From positions 1-64,000 of the forward strand of contig QJWJ01000254.1 in the NCBI GenBank assembly GCA_003235365.1: DNA of 64,000 bases, given 5' to 3'. Shown here piece after piece: positions 39,101 through 48,600 of the stretch. Numbering within the stretch: position 1 is the stretch's first letter; each line of letters opens with the position of its first letter. The translations under genes were made by a program, and so were the position numbers. This stretch comes from Deltaproteobacteria bacterium (GTDB lineage Bacteria; Myxococcota_A; Polyangia; Polyangiales; Polyangiaceae). The notes beneath the pieces were generated by a model, which was not told the origin of the DNA, searched no databases, and saw only the letters and a list, made by a program, of their open reading frames with translations.

Positions 39101-40521
39101 AGCGACTCGAGACCAAAGTCGGCGGCGGCGACCGGTGGCAGTTCCTGCTCCGGCCCAAAGTCGTTGGGCCCATCGTTTTGGATGCTGCGCGTGAGCTCTT
39201 TGTCGAAGTCGGCAGCTGGAGAAGGCAACTCGACGGCGTCGTCCACCGAGAAGCCCTGCGACGACGCGCCGCTGTCCACCGGCCGCAACGATCCCAGATC
39301 GGATTCGGACAGCGGGATGATCGAGTCGCTCGACATGCCGCCGAGCTCCGCCTCGGGCTCCATCGGTCTGGGCAGCTCTTCGTGCGAGTCACCCGCCGCC
39401 GCTCGCGACGGACCTGACGGTGCCCCACCGATGGCGGGCCGGCGGGGCGGAGGCGGCGGCGCATTGCGCTCGAAACCGAAATCGTCTGCCGCGCCGCCCC
39501 CACCGAGCGCAGGCGGTAACGACGAGGGCGCACCGCCGAGCGCCGGGGGCAACGACGATGCTCCCCCACCGAGTGCAGGCGGTAACGACGAGGGCGCACC
39601 GCCGAGCGCGGGTGGCAACGACGAGATCCCGGCGTCGCTCGACGGCGGCCGGCTGAACACATCCGCCGCCGGCAGCACCGACTCGAAGTCGAAGTCGTCG
39701 GTCGTGCGTCGCGCGGGCTGCTCCGAACCCGCCACGCTCGGCAAGCCAGGAGCTGGAGTGCTGGGCAGCGCCGGGGCCGGAATGCTGGGCAACGCCGGGG
39801 CTGGCACGCTCGGAAGCCCCGGTGCTGGCAAGCTAGGCAGCCCGGCAGACGAGCGCGCGGGTGATGGCAGACTCGGCAAGTCGGAAACCGGACGCGCCGG
39901 TTCGGGCAATCCCGACAGTTCCTCCGAGCGCTTGCTCGCCGGGAGCGGCACGCTCGGCCGTTCCGAACGCGATGTCGTAGACGGCAGGTCAGCAGCCTCT
40001 CCGCCGCGAACTCGTCCCAACGCCAGGCCGCCGGGTGCGGGCTTGTGACCCCCCAGCGCGCCTTTTGCACCTTGTTTGCCTGGGGCATTGCCGCCGATGG
40101 GACCCAGGCTCTTGCCGTGGGGCGGTGCCGCCGCGCCCCGGTTGCCGAGGGACGCCTTGCTCAGTGATCCCTGTGCCCCCAAGGGACCCTTGCTCAGTCC
40201 GCCCTTACCCCCCAACGCTCCGGGCCGAGGCACGGGCCGAGGGGGTGGCTTGAATCCGGCGGGCTTGGGCACCGGAACGCGAACCGTCGCCGGCGCGGCG
40301 ACTCCGAGCATCGTCGTCGAATCTTCGGAACCACGGCGGTTGGGGTCACTAGAACCCGGCGCTTTGCTCGTCTTACCTTCGATACCCGGAACGTCGCCGG
40401 GTTTGTGCACGACGAACGACGTTCCGCACTTCGGGCATCGCATGTTGACGCCAGCGGTAGGAACGCGACGCTCGTCGACTTGGTAGGGGGCGGAGCACTG
40501 TGGACATTCGACTCTGAACAT
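36133..40521 (-). CDS. Giant zinc-ribbon/TPR membrane protein
   Basis: A 1462-residue protein with four regions. Residues 1-40 are an MJ0042-type zinc ribbon (C6PQC9 ... C29PKC32) with VDERRVPTAGVNMRCPKCG. Residues 50-660 are a Pro/Ala/Ser/Asp-rich linker with tandem repeats of LPS-PAP-type and SSLPPALGG-type units. One membrane segment near 663-690 (KWLLAGLLAGALGGGALALL) follows. About 750 residues of TPR repeats form the C-terminal part, with units such as AEYRMYVGWVANEAGQVALA and ADAYWQRGVLSLRQGG. The predicted topology is cytoplasmic zinc ribbon and linker, periplasmic TPR. Similar zinc ribbons occur in myxobacterial polarity/motility proteins, but a role here is inference. Four tandem 14 bp repeats lie 32-87 bp upstream; the ATG has a GAGGG site. 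Confidence 0.86.
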   Translation of the reverse strand: MFRVECPQCSAPYQVDERRVPTAGVNMRCPKCGTSFVVHKPGDVPGIEGKTSKAPGSSDPNRRGSEDSTTMLGVAAPATVRVPVPKPAGFKPPPRPVPRPGALGGKGGLSKGPLGAQGSLSKASLGNRGAAAPPHGKSLGPIGGNAPGKQGAKGALGGHKPAPGGLALGRVRGGEAADLPSTTSRSERPSVPLPASKRSEELSGLPEPARPVSDLPSLPSPARSSAGLPSLPAPGLPSVPAPALPSIPAPALPSTPAPGLPSVAGSEQPARRTTDDFDFESVLPAADVFSRPPSSDAGISSLPPALGGAPSSLPPALGGGASSLPPALGGAPSSLPPALGGGGAADDFGFERNAPPPPPRRPAIGGAPSGPSRAAAGDSHEELPRPMEPEAELGGMSSDSIIPLSESDLGSLRPVDSGASSQGFSVDDAVELPSPAADFDKELTRSIQNDGPNDFGPEQELPPVAAADFGLESLPPVGSEDTASPVLPNLPDLELSPSRRAAATVVDDGDLDGFDDDVFSLDSSPPSATSGSAFDFAAPSRSGESSRSRTGRPVSAGSSFEHDFDDDFGQSPTALSSPAESSPETYGEVNLSGDSGTHALDVGTSFDTADDGEEFGAIPQEEQAPTVERVAGGDEGTIARPSASVPKSPAASAPVPAAAAPKRSVGKWLLAGLLAGALGGGALALLPDVGPFGVHFISDQLNRSAHEQLLQSVVADVTRQLDPDDYQQVQTVVSTCEQTRGRATRFAPLKAYCSFVQFSLAVRYGGLDSTRASAKVLLDQLLQKEVDPETAYLGAARAAQAALERDWAAAQRGVNVDDLQTRVLAAEVALASGGGVAAVGAWQAVASSHPSAWTWFGLARAQFAVDDLAAAKTSLARALALNSEHVGAKLMSAQIAYREGDEKAAMASIDQTLEKPQAASPAEGVLAHTLLGEIHLARGRLSKAEGEFTLAVEADAQAMRPSVGLADTHYASGRYAAALARYELVAAREDAPVEAKLGVAKCLLSLDRVEKARAVLVPLAQQFGKLPSVAYWTGKLADASGESQQAQAAYRVAIEEGGEAPVVIDAYVALAQSLSRVNKLDDAHERLDEAQKKFPKSVLLKNSLGRVALSQGRYEAALTEFRAAKRLDPTDVTAAFNEGSALRRLRRFEEAWKAFERVAKMDKNLPGLPLERGLLLEQSGRSDEALEEYELALSKDPQDADLKLRVGCGRVAVGQGEAAQKILEEVAKVRSRVAEVHHCLGRALFLQGRNVEALKRLQEATDLDPNRAEYRMYVGWVANEAGQVALAKQSLNAALDLDQGLADAYWQRGVLSLRQGGAGDAIIDFKKALELRPSRFEAHADLAQAYFQMGRMGESLAEWQLAIAEDGKNPTWLFRHGKVLHNQHKNAEAAAQLEKAIELAKDEKIPPAWLWEAHHLAASSLGSAPRALVHWKRFLELGPEDSPYRSDAKRALRAAGQVWQGN
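39490..39625. repeat. In-frame 33 bp tandem repeats inside the zinc-ribbon/TPR gene
   Basis: Four near-identical 33 bp units encode SSLPPALGG(A/G)(P/A) in the linker. On the plus strand they read CCACCGAGCGCAGGCGGTAA-type units with silent differences, indicating recent expansion and possible length variation between strains. Confidence 0.7.
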
Positions 40522-41015
40522 CGACCCTCGAAGATAGGAATACCGCTCCTCAGTGTAGTTACAGCCGTGTAGTTACAGCCGTGTAGTTACAACCGTGTAG
40601 TTACAGCCTGGTATTACACGCCTGACCCTACCGGCCAGGTTCTGAAGTAGCGACGGCACTCTAATTCAGCCGTCGCGATTTCTCGAACGGAAACCCCAGC
40701 TCGAACGGGTGAGTACGCAAAACCGACGATGTGCGTCCGAATGATCGACTGACCATCGCTCACCGTCGCTTGCACAACGCGCAGCGTCCAAAGCACAGTT
40801 CGTCGGCTTCCACCGCAATGCAGTGACCTCGATCCAGCAGAACGAGCTTTCGGTCCCCGAGCCGAGCGATGCGCGACGCTGTGGCAGAAGCGCGCACAAT
40901 CAACGACGTCGGGTCGTGATGAAAAAAGAATCACCGCGTTCTGCCGCACAGCTATTTGGTCAATCTGCACAACAGGATAGGCTGCGCGTCAGTTCGCCCT
41001 CTGCCCGATCCGTCC
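40522..41015. other. Divergent spacer between giant TPR genes
   Basis: About 494 bp. The first 90 bp carry the 14 bp repeat array. The remainder to the ATG at 41016 has no convincing gene; the TPR frame is open from a TTG at 40956. Promoters for both directions are expected here. Confidence 0.45.
40553..40608. promoter_or_regulatory. Four tandem 14 bp repeats with TGTA-N2-TACA palindrome
   Basis: GTGTAGTTACAGCC occurs four times head to tail (40553, 40567, 40581 with one change, 40595). Each unit contains TGTA-GT-TACA, a two-fold symmetric core. A weaker TGGTATTACACGCC follows. The array is 32-87 bp upstream of the minus-strand zinc-ribbon/TPR start and 408-463 bp upstream of the plus-strand TPR gene. 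It looks like a multi-site operator or a variable-number repeat in a promoter. Confidence 0.65.
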
Positions 41016-42014
41016 ATGCGTCTGTCCCTGCATCCCAGCTCGAGACCCCCCAGCCCGACCGAAGTAATAGAAGCGGTTCGAGCTTTGCGGTCGGAGCTCG
41101 ACAGCCTACAGGACGACGAAGAGCGCGCGCTACTGCTGAACGAAATCGGCGTACTTTCCGAGCTGCACCGAGACGACCATGCTGCGGCACGTGACTTGCT
41201 GAGTGCGGTAAACGCCGCCACCGCGCTGCGTGAACCGCTGGAACGCTTGATCGCACTGGTCGAGCGCCGACACTCGTACCAAAACCTCGGCAAGCTCCTC
41301 GATCGGCTCGGGCGCGTCGCCAGTTCGCCAGAGGATGTCGTTCGGGCGCAGTTGGCTCGCGGCGACTTTCTCAGCGACCACCGCAACGACGATGACGAGG
41401 CCCTGCAGGCCTACGAAATTGCCGAGCGGGCAGGATGCGAGCTGACCGCCGTGTGGTTGAGCCTGGAGTGGCTCGCCGCCAAGACCAACAACACCGAACT
41501 GCGCGAACGCGTGCTCGAGGCGCGAGCCGCGCGGACGAACGACCCCGCCTATCGCTCGCTGTTGAAGTTGCGCGCTGCGCAAACGTCATTGGCGCACCTC
41601 GACGACCCGACCACCCTCCAGACCCTTTCGGAGCTGGCGAGTAGCAGCGGTCCCACGCGAGACCGAGCCCTTTCCCTGTTGGAGGACGAAGCGGCCAAAG
41701 CCGGCGACGACGATCGTCTCGCCGAGCTGCACGAGGCACGCGCGCTGGTTTACACCCAAGCCCTGGAACAACCGTCGGAGATTAACGATCACGCGCTAGC
41801 CCCCCAGGCCACCTCGGCGGTGGCGACGGAACTGTGGCTGCGCGCCGCTCGAACTCGTAGCGCACGGGGTGAAGTCGACCGCGCATCGGCCAATTTGGCG
41901 CGAGCAGAACGGCTGATGGGCAGTAACCCAGCGGTCTTTCACGCTCTGGTTGACATTCAGTCGGCCGCGGGCAACGGCATGGTCGTCGCCCAAGCCGTCA
42001 CACGGGTTCTGTAG
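41016..42014 (+). CDS. Giant TPR protein A, N-terminal part (gene interrupted)
   Basis: The first 332 residues of what looks like one large TPR protein. It starts MRLSLHPSSRPPSPTEVIEA and continues as helical repeats (ALREPLERLIALVERRHSYQ, EALQAYEIAERAGCELTAVW). Translation stops at an in-frame TAG (42012-42014) in the middle of a repeat (VVAQAVTRVL). The same frame continues after the TAG with THDFSGVGNASLLWRAAAAE, a convincing TPR sequence, before a frameshift leads into the next ORF. So the gene is broken here, by real lesions or sequence errors. The ATG at 41016 was chosen over a TTG at 40956. Confidence 0.7.
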   Translation: MRLSLHPSSRPPSPTEVIEAVRALRSELDSLQDDEERALLLNEIGVLSELHRDDHAAARDLLSAVNAATALREPLERLIALVERRHSYQNLGKLLDRLGRVASSPEDVVRAQLARGDFLSDHRNDDDEALQAYEIAERAGCELTAVWLSLEWLAAKTNNTELRERVLEARAARTNDPAYRSLLKLRAAQTSLAHLDDPTTLQTLSELASSSGPTRDRALSLLEDEAAKAGDDDRLAELHEARALVYTQALEQPSEINDHALAPQATSAVATELWLRAARTRSARGEVDRASANLARAERLMGSNPAVFHALVDIQSAAGNGMVVAQAVTRVL

Positions 42015-42052
42015 ACTCACGACTTCAGCGGCGTCGGAAATGCGTCGCTGCT

Positions 42053-45000
42053 GTGGCGCGCCGCTGCAGCCGAGACCCGGCGTTGCCCGCCAGAGCTCTC
42101 GAACTGCACCTACTGATCGGAAAAGGTGATCACGTCGCCCTGGGCGAGGCGCTCGACGGCTTTGCTCAAGCGGCAACGGACGACACGACGAAGGCGCGCT
42201 TTCACTCCTTGGCGGCGCTCTCCTGGAGCCGCTCACAGGCCAACAGCGGTGCCGCGCGCGCCGCGCTCACCCAGGCCGCACACGCGGGTGTCACCCCCCG
42301 AACCAGCTCACGCTTGGCTCGGCTGTGCTCGGTTCTGGCCGGCGATCCGCACTGGCAGCGAGAAGCGATCGAGCGGCTGATCAAGACGGCCCCAGCACAG
42401 GAGCGCACCGGGGCCTGGCTCGAGCTGGCGCGTTCGGCGTGGCTGCGAGCCGATGCCGCTGCGGCAAGCGCGGCGCTGTCCAAACTCGCCGAACAACCCG
42501 AAGGCGCGTGGCTGGCGGCGATCCTCGAAGCCTACCCGCCGATGGCGCCCAGAACGGGCGACGAGACGAACTCCGACGTCGAGTCCTCGGCGGCTGCCCT
42601 GCTCCACCTCGCCGACGTCACGGAGTCGGCCATCAGCGTGGCGCTGCGCCAAGTCGTCGCGTTGCGCCACCATCGCCGAGGAAAGCTCGAAGAGGCTCAG
42701 GCAATCCTCGAAGCGCTGCACCGCGATCACCCCGAGGACGTCACTGTCGCCACGCACCTGGCTCACGTGCAACGCGAACTCGGCGACGGCGCCGCGGCCG
42801 CCGCCATATTGGGAACGACAGGCGAAGCCGTCAGTACTCCCGAGGTCGCAGCAGCCTTACAGTTGCAGGCCGGCATACTCTCTTGGCTCGCGGGCGGTCG
42901 CGCGCAGGCGGTCGGCTACTTCGAATCGGCCAACACGTTGGCGCCGTCCGCCGCTTCGGGGTTGCTGCACTGGGCGCTTCGAGCCGCGGAGCCTGATTCA
43001 CCCGACGCGCGCCGTAAGGCGTTGGAAGCCGCCGTGGAGAGTAACGGCGACGTCGACGTGTACGCCTTGGAGCGCTTCGCGCTGTGTGCAGGTTCGTCGG
43101 CGACGGTTTCCGACGCCACCAAAGGCCTGGATGCCGCCGATGCCGTGTCGCTGAGCGAAAGCGGCGACGCCGTGCAGCTCGCCCGTGCGTTGTGGCAACC
43201 CAGTGCCCAGCATGGAGCTTCGTTGCGGCATTTGGCCAACGCCTCCAAAGAGGGGGCGGAAATTGCCCATGCGGTGCACTTTGCGCAGTTGCGCTCACAG
43301 TCACAACCCAAAGCGGATCAGTTGCGGACAGCGGCCATCGCATGGTCCGAAGCAGGATCGCTCTCCGGCGCTCTCGAGTGGTTCGCGACGGCAGTCAGCA
43401 ACAGACAACCCAACGACGAACTGACCGCGCGTCGAGTGATCGCCGAACACCTCGACGGCCCGGCGCGCGCCGCGCTCGACGCAGGAACGGCGCTGTTCGA
43501 GTTTACGGCATTGGGTCACACGCCGACACTGCTCGAATCCCCCGAGGCACCGGCCCGACTGGCGGATCTGGAAACGTCCCCGCCCGGATGTGACCCGCGC
43601 AGGCGGAGCAAGGCGTTGGCCGGAGCCGCCGAATTGCTGGGCGACGAGCAAGAAGTGCTCGCACTGATGCTCTGCGGCTACAACGAGCTGGTCGCACAAC
43701 GCTACGAAGACGCGTTGTCGACCTTTCGTGCGGTAGTCAGCAATGCCCCCGACGACGTGCCTGCCTGGGAGGGCCTACGCCTCGCTGCGCAGCATCAAGA
43801 ACAGCGCCGCACCGAAGCCGACGCGTGCTCGAAATTGGGAGAGCTTTCGAACAATCCGTTGATCGCGGCTCGCTATTTCCGCGAAGCGGCGACGCTGCTA
43901 CTGGACGAATTGCACGACGAACCCGCCGGAAACGCGGCACTGGGCAAAGCGACCGAGCTCGACATCTCGCACAAGGCGACTTTCAAGCGCTGGTACAAGG
44001 TCCTGCAAGCGCGCCGCGACGACCGGGCGATCATCGACTTGCTGGCGCGACGCATCGAGACGTCGAACGACGTCAACGAGCTGCTTGCTCTGTATTGGGA
44101 CCGCGCCCGCGCGTACCGCAGCCTGGGGCAACTGGACGACGCGCTCACCGAACTTCAGAACCTGACCATTCTCGAATCCGATCACGTCGGCGCACACGCC
44201 ATGCGCGCCGAGATCTACATCCGCCAAGAAGCCTTCGACCAGGCAGCGACGCAGCTGGCAACGTTGGCGGCGATGCCCGCGGCTCCCCAGGAGCAACGGC
44301 TGATGAGCGGCGTCGCGGCCGTCGATCTGTACGAAACCAAGCTCGACGATCTGAGCAAGGCGTTGCAGGTGCTCGATTCACTACAGCAGCTGCAAGACGT
44401 CGACACGTTGGCGGTGCGCGAACGGCTCGCTCGTGCCACAGCCAAGGCCGGGCGCTGGGAAGACGCAGCACGGCTGCTCGAGCAGTTGCTCCATCAGCGG
44501 CAGACCGCGGCGGGGCGCATCGAATCCGCGCGGCTGCTGCTGGCAATCTACAGAGACGAGCTCGACCAACCCGAGCGGGCCAAAGTCGCTTGCGACGTGC
44601 TGCTCAAAGAGGCGCCCACCGATGCCGAAGCCCTCGATTTCGTACTCGAGGACGTGTTCAACGAACGGACCACCGTGGGCCTGCTGGAGCGAGCGCGCAC
44701 CGCATTGCTCGCGGCCCCCCAGGAAGATCTCAGTGAAGAACAGATCGCGCGCATCGCGCGCATCGCGGAACGCCTCGACGACTTGCCACTGAGGCAGACC
44801 TGTCTCGGGGCACTGGTCACTCTCGGCGTCAACAACCAGGCGCTGCGCGACGAACTGGACGAACTGGACGCGCGCTCGGAGCCGCATCCACAAGTCGTCC
44901 TGGGCGACCTCGACTCGTGTGGCCTGTTGCATCCCGCTGACCGGGGTCCGCTCAGTGAGCTGTTGCAGTTGCTGGCGCCACATCTGCCCGAGGCGCTCGG

Positions 45001-45688
45001 GCCGAGCCTCAAGACGCTCAACGTCAGCCGCGCGCAACGCCTCAAACCACCGCTGGGCGCCGCCCTGCGTTCGGAGTTGGCAGCGGTCGCCGGCGCATTC
45101 GGTTTGGGCGACTTCGAGCTGTACGTCGGTGGTAATGAACCCAACGCGATCGTCGCCGTGGCTCACCCCAAGATCCCAGCGTTCGTGTTGGGCCAGAACA
45201 TCAGCTTGCCGCTGAGCGCCGAGCAGCGTATCGCGCTCATGCAACAGGTGTTCGGGTTGAGGCGAGGATCCGGGTTCTTGCTCGATCGGGACGAAGCCGA
45301 AGGGGCCGCGCTGGTCGCCGCCGCCTGCAAACTCTGCAAGACGCCACTTCCTGGCCCTTCCTTCGCGATGCAAGGAGAATTCGAACGCGCCTTGGAGCGC
45401 CACCTGCCGCGACGAGTACGCAAGGACATGACGCCCATCGCGGCAAGCGCGGCAGCGGCAAACCTGCTGCCATTGCCCTGGGTGAAAGCCGCCAAGGGTA
45501 GCTTGGACCGCGCCGGTGCACTGGCCGTCGGAGACGTCTCGTGGCTGACCTTGACGCGCCGCCAACGGGAGAGCCAGGAGCGGAGCTTCGACGCGGAAAC
45601 CGAAGAGCGACTGTGGTCTCTGCTGCGCTTCGTCTTGTCGACGGCGTTTGCACGCCTGCGTGACCAGTTGGGGATGGCACCGCGATGA
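42053..45688 (+). CDS. Giant TPR protein A, C-terminal part (frameshifted continuation)
   Basis: The 1211-codon continuation of the gene starting at 41016, in a different frame. The nominal GTG at 42053 is only the first start-like codon; the homologous sequence probably joins near AAAAET to RDPALPARALELHLLIG. It consists of many TPR-like helix pairs and a distinct C-terminal region of about 200 residues (GLGDFELYVGGNEPNAIVAV, PAFVLGQNISLPLSAEQRIA) that resembles in layout the end of the next protein. No signal peptide or membrane segment is seen, so it is probably cytoplasmic. Its stop overlaps the ATG of the next gene (ATGA). Confidence 0.72.
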   Translation: MARRCSRDPALPARALELHLLIGKGDHVALGEALDGFAQAATDDTTKARFHSLAALSWSRSQANSGAARAALTQAAHAGVTPRTSSRLARLCSVLAGDPHWQREAIERLIKTAPAQERTGAWLELARSAWLRADAAAASAALSKLAEQPEGAWLAAILEAYPPMAPRTGDETNSDVESSAAALLHLADVTESAISVALRQVVALRHHRRGKLEEAQAILEALHRDHPEDVTVATHLAHVQRELGDGAAAAAILGTTGEAVSTPEVAAALQLQAGILSWLAGGRAQAVGYFESANTLAPSAASGLLHWALRAAEPDSPDARRKALEAAVESNGDVDVYALERFALCAGSSATVSDATKGLDAADAVSLSESGDAVQLARALWQPSAQHGASLRHLANASKEGAEIAHAVHFAQLRSQSQPKADQLRTAAIAWSEAGSLSGALEWFATAVSNRQPNDELTARRVIAEHLDGPARAALDAGTALFEFTALGHTPTLLESPEAPARLADLETSPPGCDPRRRSKALAGAAELLGDEQEVLALMLCGYNELVAQRYEDALSTFRAVVSNAPDDVPAWEGLRLAAQHQEQRRTEADACSKLGELSNNPLIAARYFREAATLLLDELHDEPAGNAALGKATELDISHKATFKRWYKVLQARRDDRAIIDLLARRIETSNDVNELLALYWDRARAYRSLGQLDDALTELQNLTILESDHVGAHAMRAEIYIRQEAFDQAATQLATLAAMPAAPQEQRLMSGVAAVDLYETKLDDLSKALQVLDSLQQLQDVDTLAVRERLARATAKAGRWEDAARLLEQLLHQRQTAAGRIESARLLLAIYRDELDQPERAKVACDVLLKEAPTDAEALDFVLEDVFNERTTVGLLERARTALLAAPQEDLSEEQIARIARIAERLDDLPLRQTCLGALVTLGVNNQALRDELDELDARSEPHPQVVLGDLDSCGLLHPADRGPLSELLQLLAPHLPEALGPSLKTLNVSRAQRLKPPLGAALRSELAAVAGAFGLGDFELYVGGNEPNAIVAVAHPKIPAFVLGQNISLPLSAEQRIALMQQVFGLRRGSGFLLDRDEAEGAALVAAACKLCKTPLPGPSFAMQGEFERALERHLPRRVRKDMTPIAASAAAANLLPLPWVKAAKGSLDRAGALAVGDVSWLTLTRRQRESQERSFDAETEERLWSLLRFVLSTAFARLRDQLGMAPR

Positions 45689-48600
45689 GCAAGCCCGACA
45701 ATCCCCCGCCGCCGGTCGACCGCGACGCTTCCGACAGCGTCACGCCGCTCGGCGGCGTGGGCGCTCCAGTCGAGGCTTCGACCCAGGCGGCAGCGCTGGA
45801 TGCAGACGCGCCGGCCCTGGTCGACAGCACGGAAGTGGTGGGCGTCGACGTCGAGACGCGCCCGATCGCGCCAAATGCTCCACGCTCCGAAGCGAACTCT
45901 TCGCCGCACGACGACGCGAGCCCCGTCGCGGTCGAGCAGGCGCAAGACATCGACGTCGAAGTCGAACTGACCCTGCCGCTGTCCGATTTTGCAGCGGTCG
46001 ACGAAGCGCCGCTACCGAGCACTGGCCCGAACTCCGACGAACGCCCTGCAAGCGTTCACCTGAGGGAATCCGAACTGGTCGCCGATTGGGCCGCGCGCGC
46101 CGAGTGGTTCGAGCAGCAGGCCGAGGGCGACACCGATGTCAAGCGCCGCGCCAGGACGCTATGCGTCGCGAGTGAACTGTGGGCCATGGCCGGCAATTTG
46201 GAACAGGCGCGCGCCACGGCCGCACTGGCAGCCAAGGTGCACGCTCCGCTGGCTCAGCGTCAAGCGCGGCAGTTACTCGATCCACGCCAGGACAGCAGCG
46301 CGGTCACCGCAGCCCTGGCCTCGGAAACGCTCTCGGCGCCGAGTGCCGACACGCGCGCGCATGCGGCATTCTACGCGGCAGAAATCGCGAGGCATCACGA
46401 CGCGGACACGAGCGCCGCCCTCCGTCATTGGGATGCCGGGGAGAAGCAAGCCCCCGGCGATCCTCGCCCGGTCCTGTTCAAGCTCGCCAAACAGCTCGGC
46501 CCGAGCGGAAAACCACCGAGCGTCCGTTGGGCAGACACCGAGAGCCTGCGGCCGTTGGCCGAAGCCACGCACACCATCGCCGCCGTGCGGGGTGTGCCCT
46601 ACGACGTCGACGGTGAAGCGAGAGCCCCCGCCGTGGGAGCTTTCGTGGAGGCCGCGCGAGCGCTCCGAGTCGCAGATCTCACTCGCGCAGCGCGAGCGCT
46701 GTTGCAGGTCGCCAAGTGGCCGAGCTTCTCCCGTTCGGCGCGCTGGCTCGCCGCGTCGTTACTCGCTCAAAGCGAGGCGACCCGCAAACAATCCGTCGAG
46801 CTGCTCAGCAAGCTGCTGTCGGAGAAGGACAGTGCATCGATTCGCCGGGTATTGGTTGCCCGGGCTCTCGAGCTCGGCGATGACGTGGTCGCGGGCATGG
46901 CGCTGGCCGAGGACGTCGCCGACGACGAAGCGAACCTGGCGTTCACCGCGACGGACCACGTGGCCATCGGCGCGTTGAGCGGCGCCGACTCGACACTGAT
47001 GCTGCCGTGGCTCGAGGAGCTGGCGTCCGCAGACGATCTGCAGCCGCTGATCTGGGCGGTCACCTCCGCCCTCGGGCTGCCGCGTGAGCTGCCGAAGCTC
47101 AGCGACGCTTCCGACGGAAACCTCCTCAACCTCGGCGAACAGCTCGGAAAAGGCGTCCCCTCTGCACAGTGGCTGACCCCTGCCGGCGATGGGTCCGCCG
47201 ACGGAGCGCTCCTGCAGCTACTTCGGCTCGAAGACGCCATGAAGAAGGGCGACGTCCCGTACATGGCGACGGCGCTCGTCGATGGCCCTGGAACCCAAAG
47301 CGAGGAGACGAAACACCAAGCCCACTACGCTGCGGGTCTGCTTCAGGAGCGCGTTGGCAACATCGAAGCCGCCGACGAATACTACCGCCGCGCGCTCCGC
47401 TCCAAGCACTTCGGTGAAGCCGCAGCGCGCGCGCTATTAGGACGCTTGACCCCCGAACGCGCCAGCAAACTGCTCACGACTCTCGCTGCGGCCGCCAAGG
47501 ACCCTGAACACAAGTCGTTGCTGTTGATCGAAGCGGCGCTCAGCGCCGGCCTCGGAACGGAGACGGCAAAACTGTGCTCCGAGGCGCTCGCCGCGGACCC
47601 CGGCTCGCTCCTGGCCGCTCACCTCGGCGAACACTGTGCAGCCGCGGACGGCACGACCGCCGAGCGCCACGAATGGATCCGCTTGCAGACTCAAACTGCG
47701 GTCGCCCCGTTCGAGATCGCGCTGATGAAATTGCGCGAGTACTTCTGCGCCCCCGGTGCCGAGTACCGCCCGCCGTCGGTGCGCGACGCGTGGCAAGCCT
47801 GGCCCAGAGATCTGGGGCTGTTGACGCTCCTCGAAGCCGAGGCCACGCCGCCGCGGTTGGAACGCGCACAGCACCGGGAACGCTTGGCCGCCGAGCAGAA
47901 GGATTCGGTGACGCAGACGCAGTTGTGGCTCGAAGCCGCCTGGCTATTCGAAGCGTCCAAGAAGCCGGCGGACGCTGCGCGCTGCGCTGAAGCGGCCGCC
48001 GCGCGTCAACCACTGGCGCTGCTCCCACTCACCCGTAATGCCCCGGGTCATCCACAGGCCAAGACCGTGCGCAGCCGCTTCGAAGAACAGTTGGCCACCA
48101 CGACGAACGCCGAGGACATCGCCCGACTGTACCTGCATTGGGGTCACTTCGAGCAGCGCGACGGCAACGCCTCGACTCACATCGAGCTGCTCGCTAAGGC
48201 GGTGCGCACCGCGCCGGGATACCTACCCGCCCTGGCGGAACTCGAGACTCAGGCGATGGCCGAAGGCGACGCTGGGCAACTGTTGATGGCCGCCGTCAAC
48301 CTCTCCGAAGCATTGCCCAAGGCCGACGCAATCGGCCACGTGCTGCTCGCCAGCCGCCTCGAACGCAAAGAGAACGGCTGGGCCGCGGCCTACCCGACCC
48401 TCAAGCACGCCTACGTCGGTTCGAAGACCAGCACGTACGCGGCCCGCCAATTGCTCAACCATGCGGCGGTCTTGGGTGACCACGAGGTAGCGTACGAAAT
48501 GACGCGATTGCTGACCAATCGTGCCCAAGAACCTTTCGACCGTGCGATCCTGTTGTTGCGCAGCGCCGAACTCGCCTGCGCGCTGGAACAGACCAACCGA

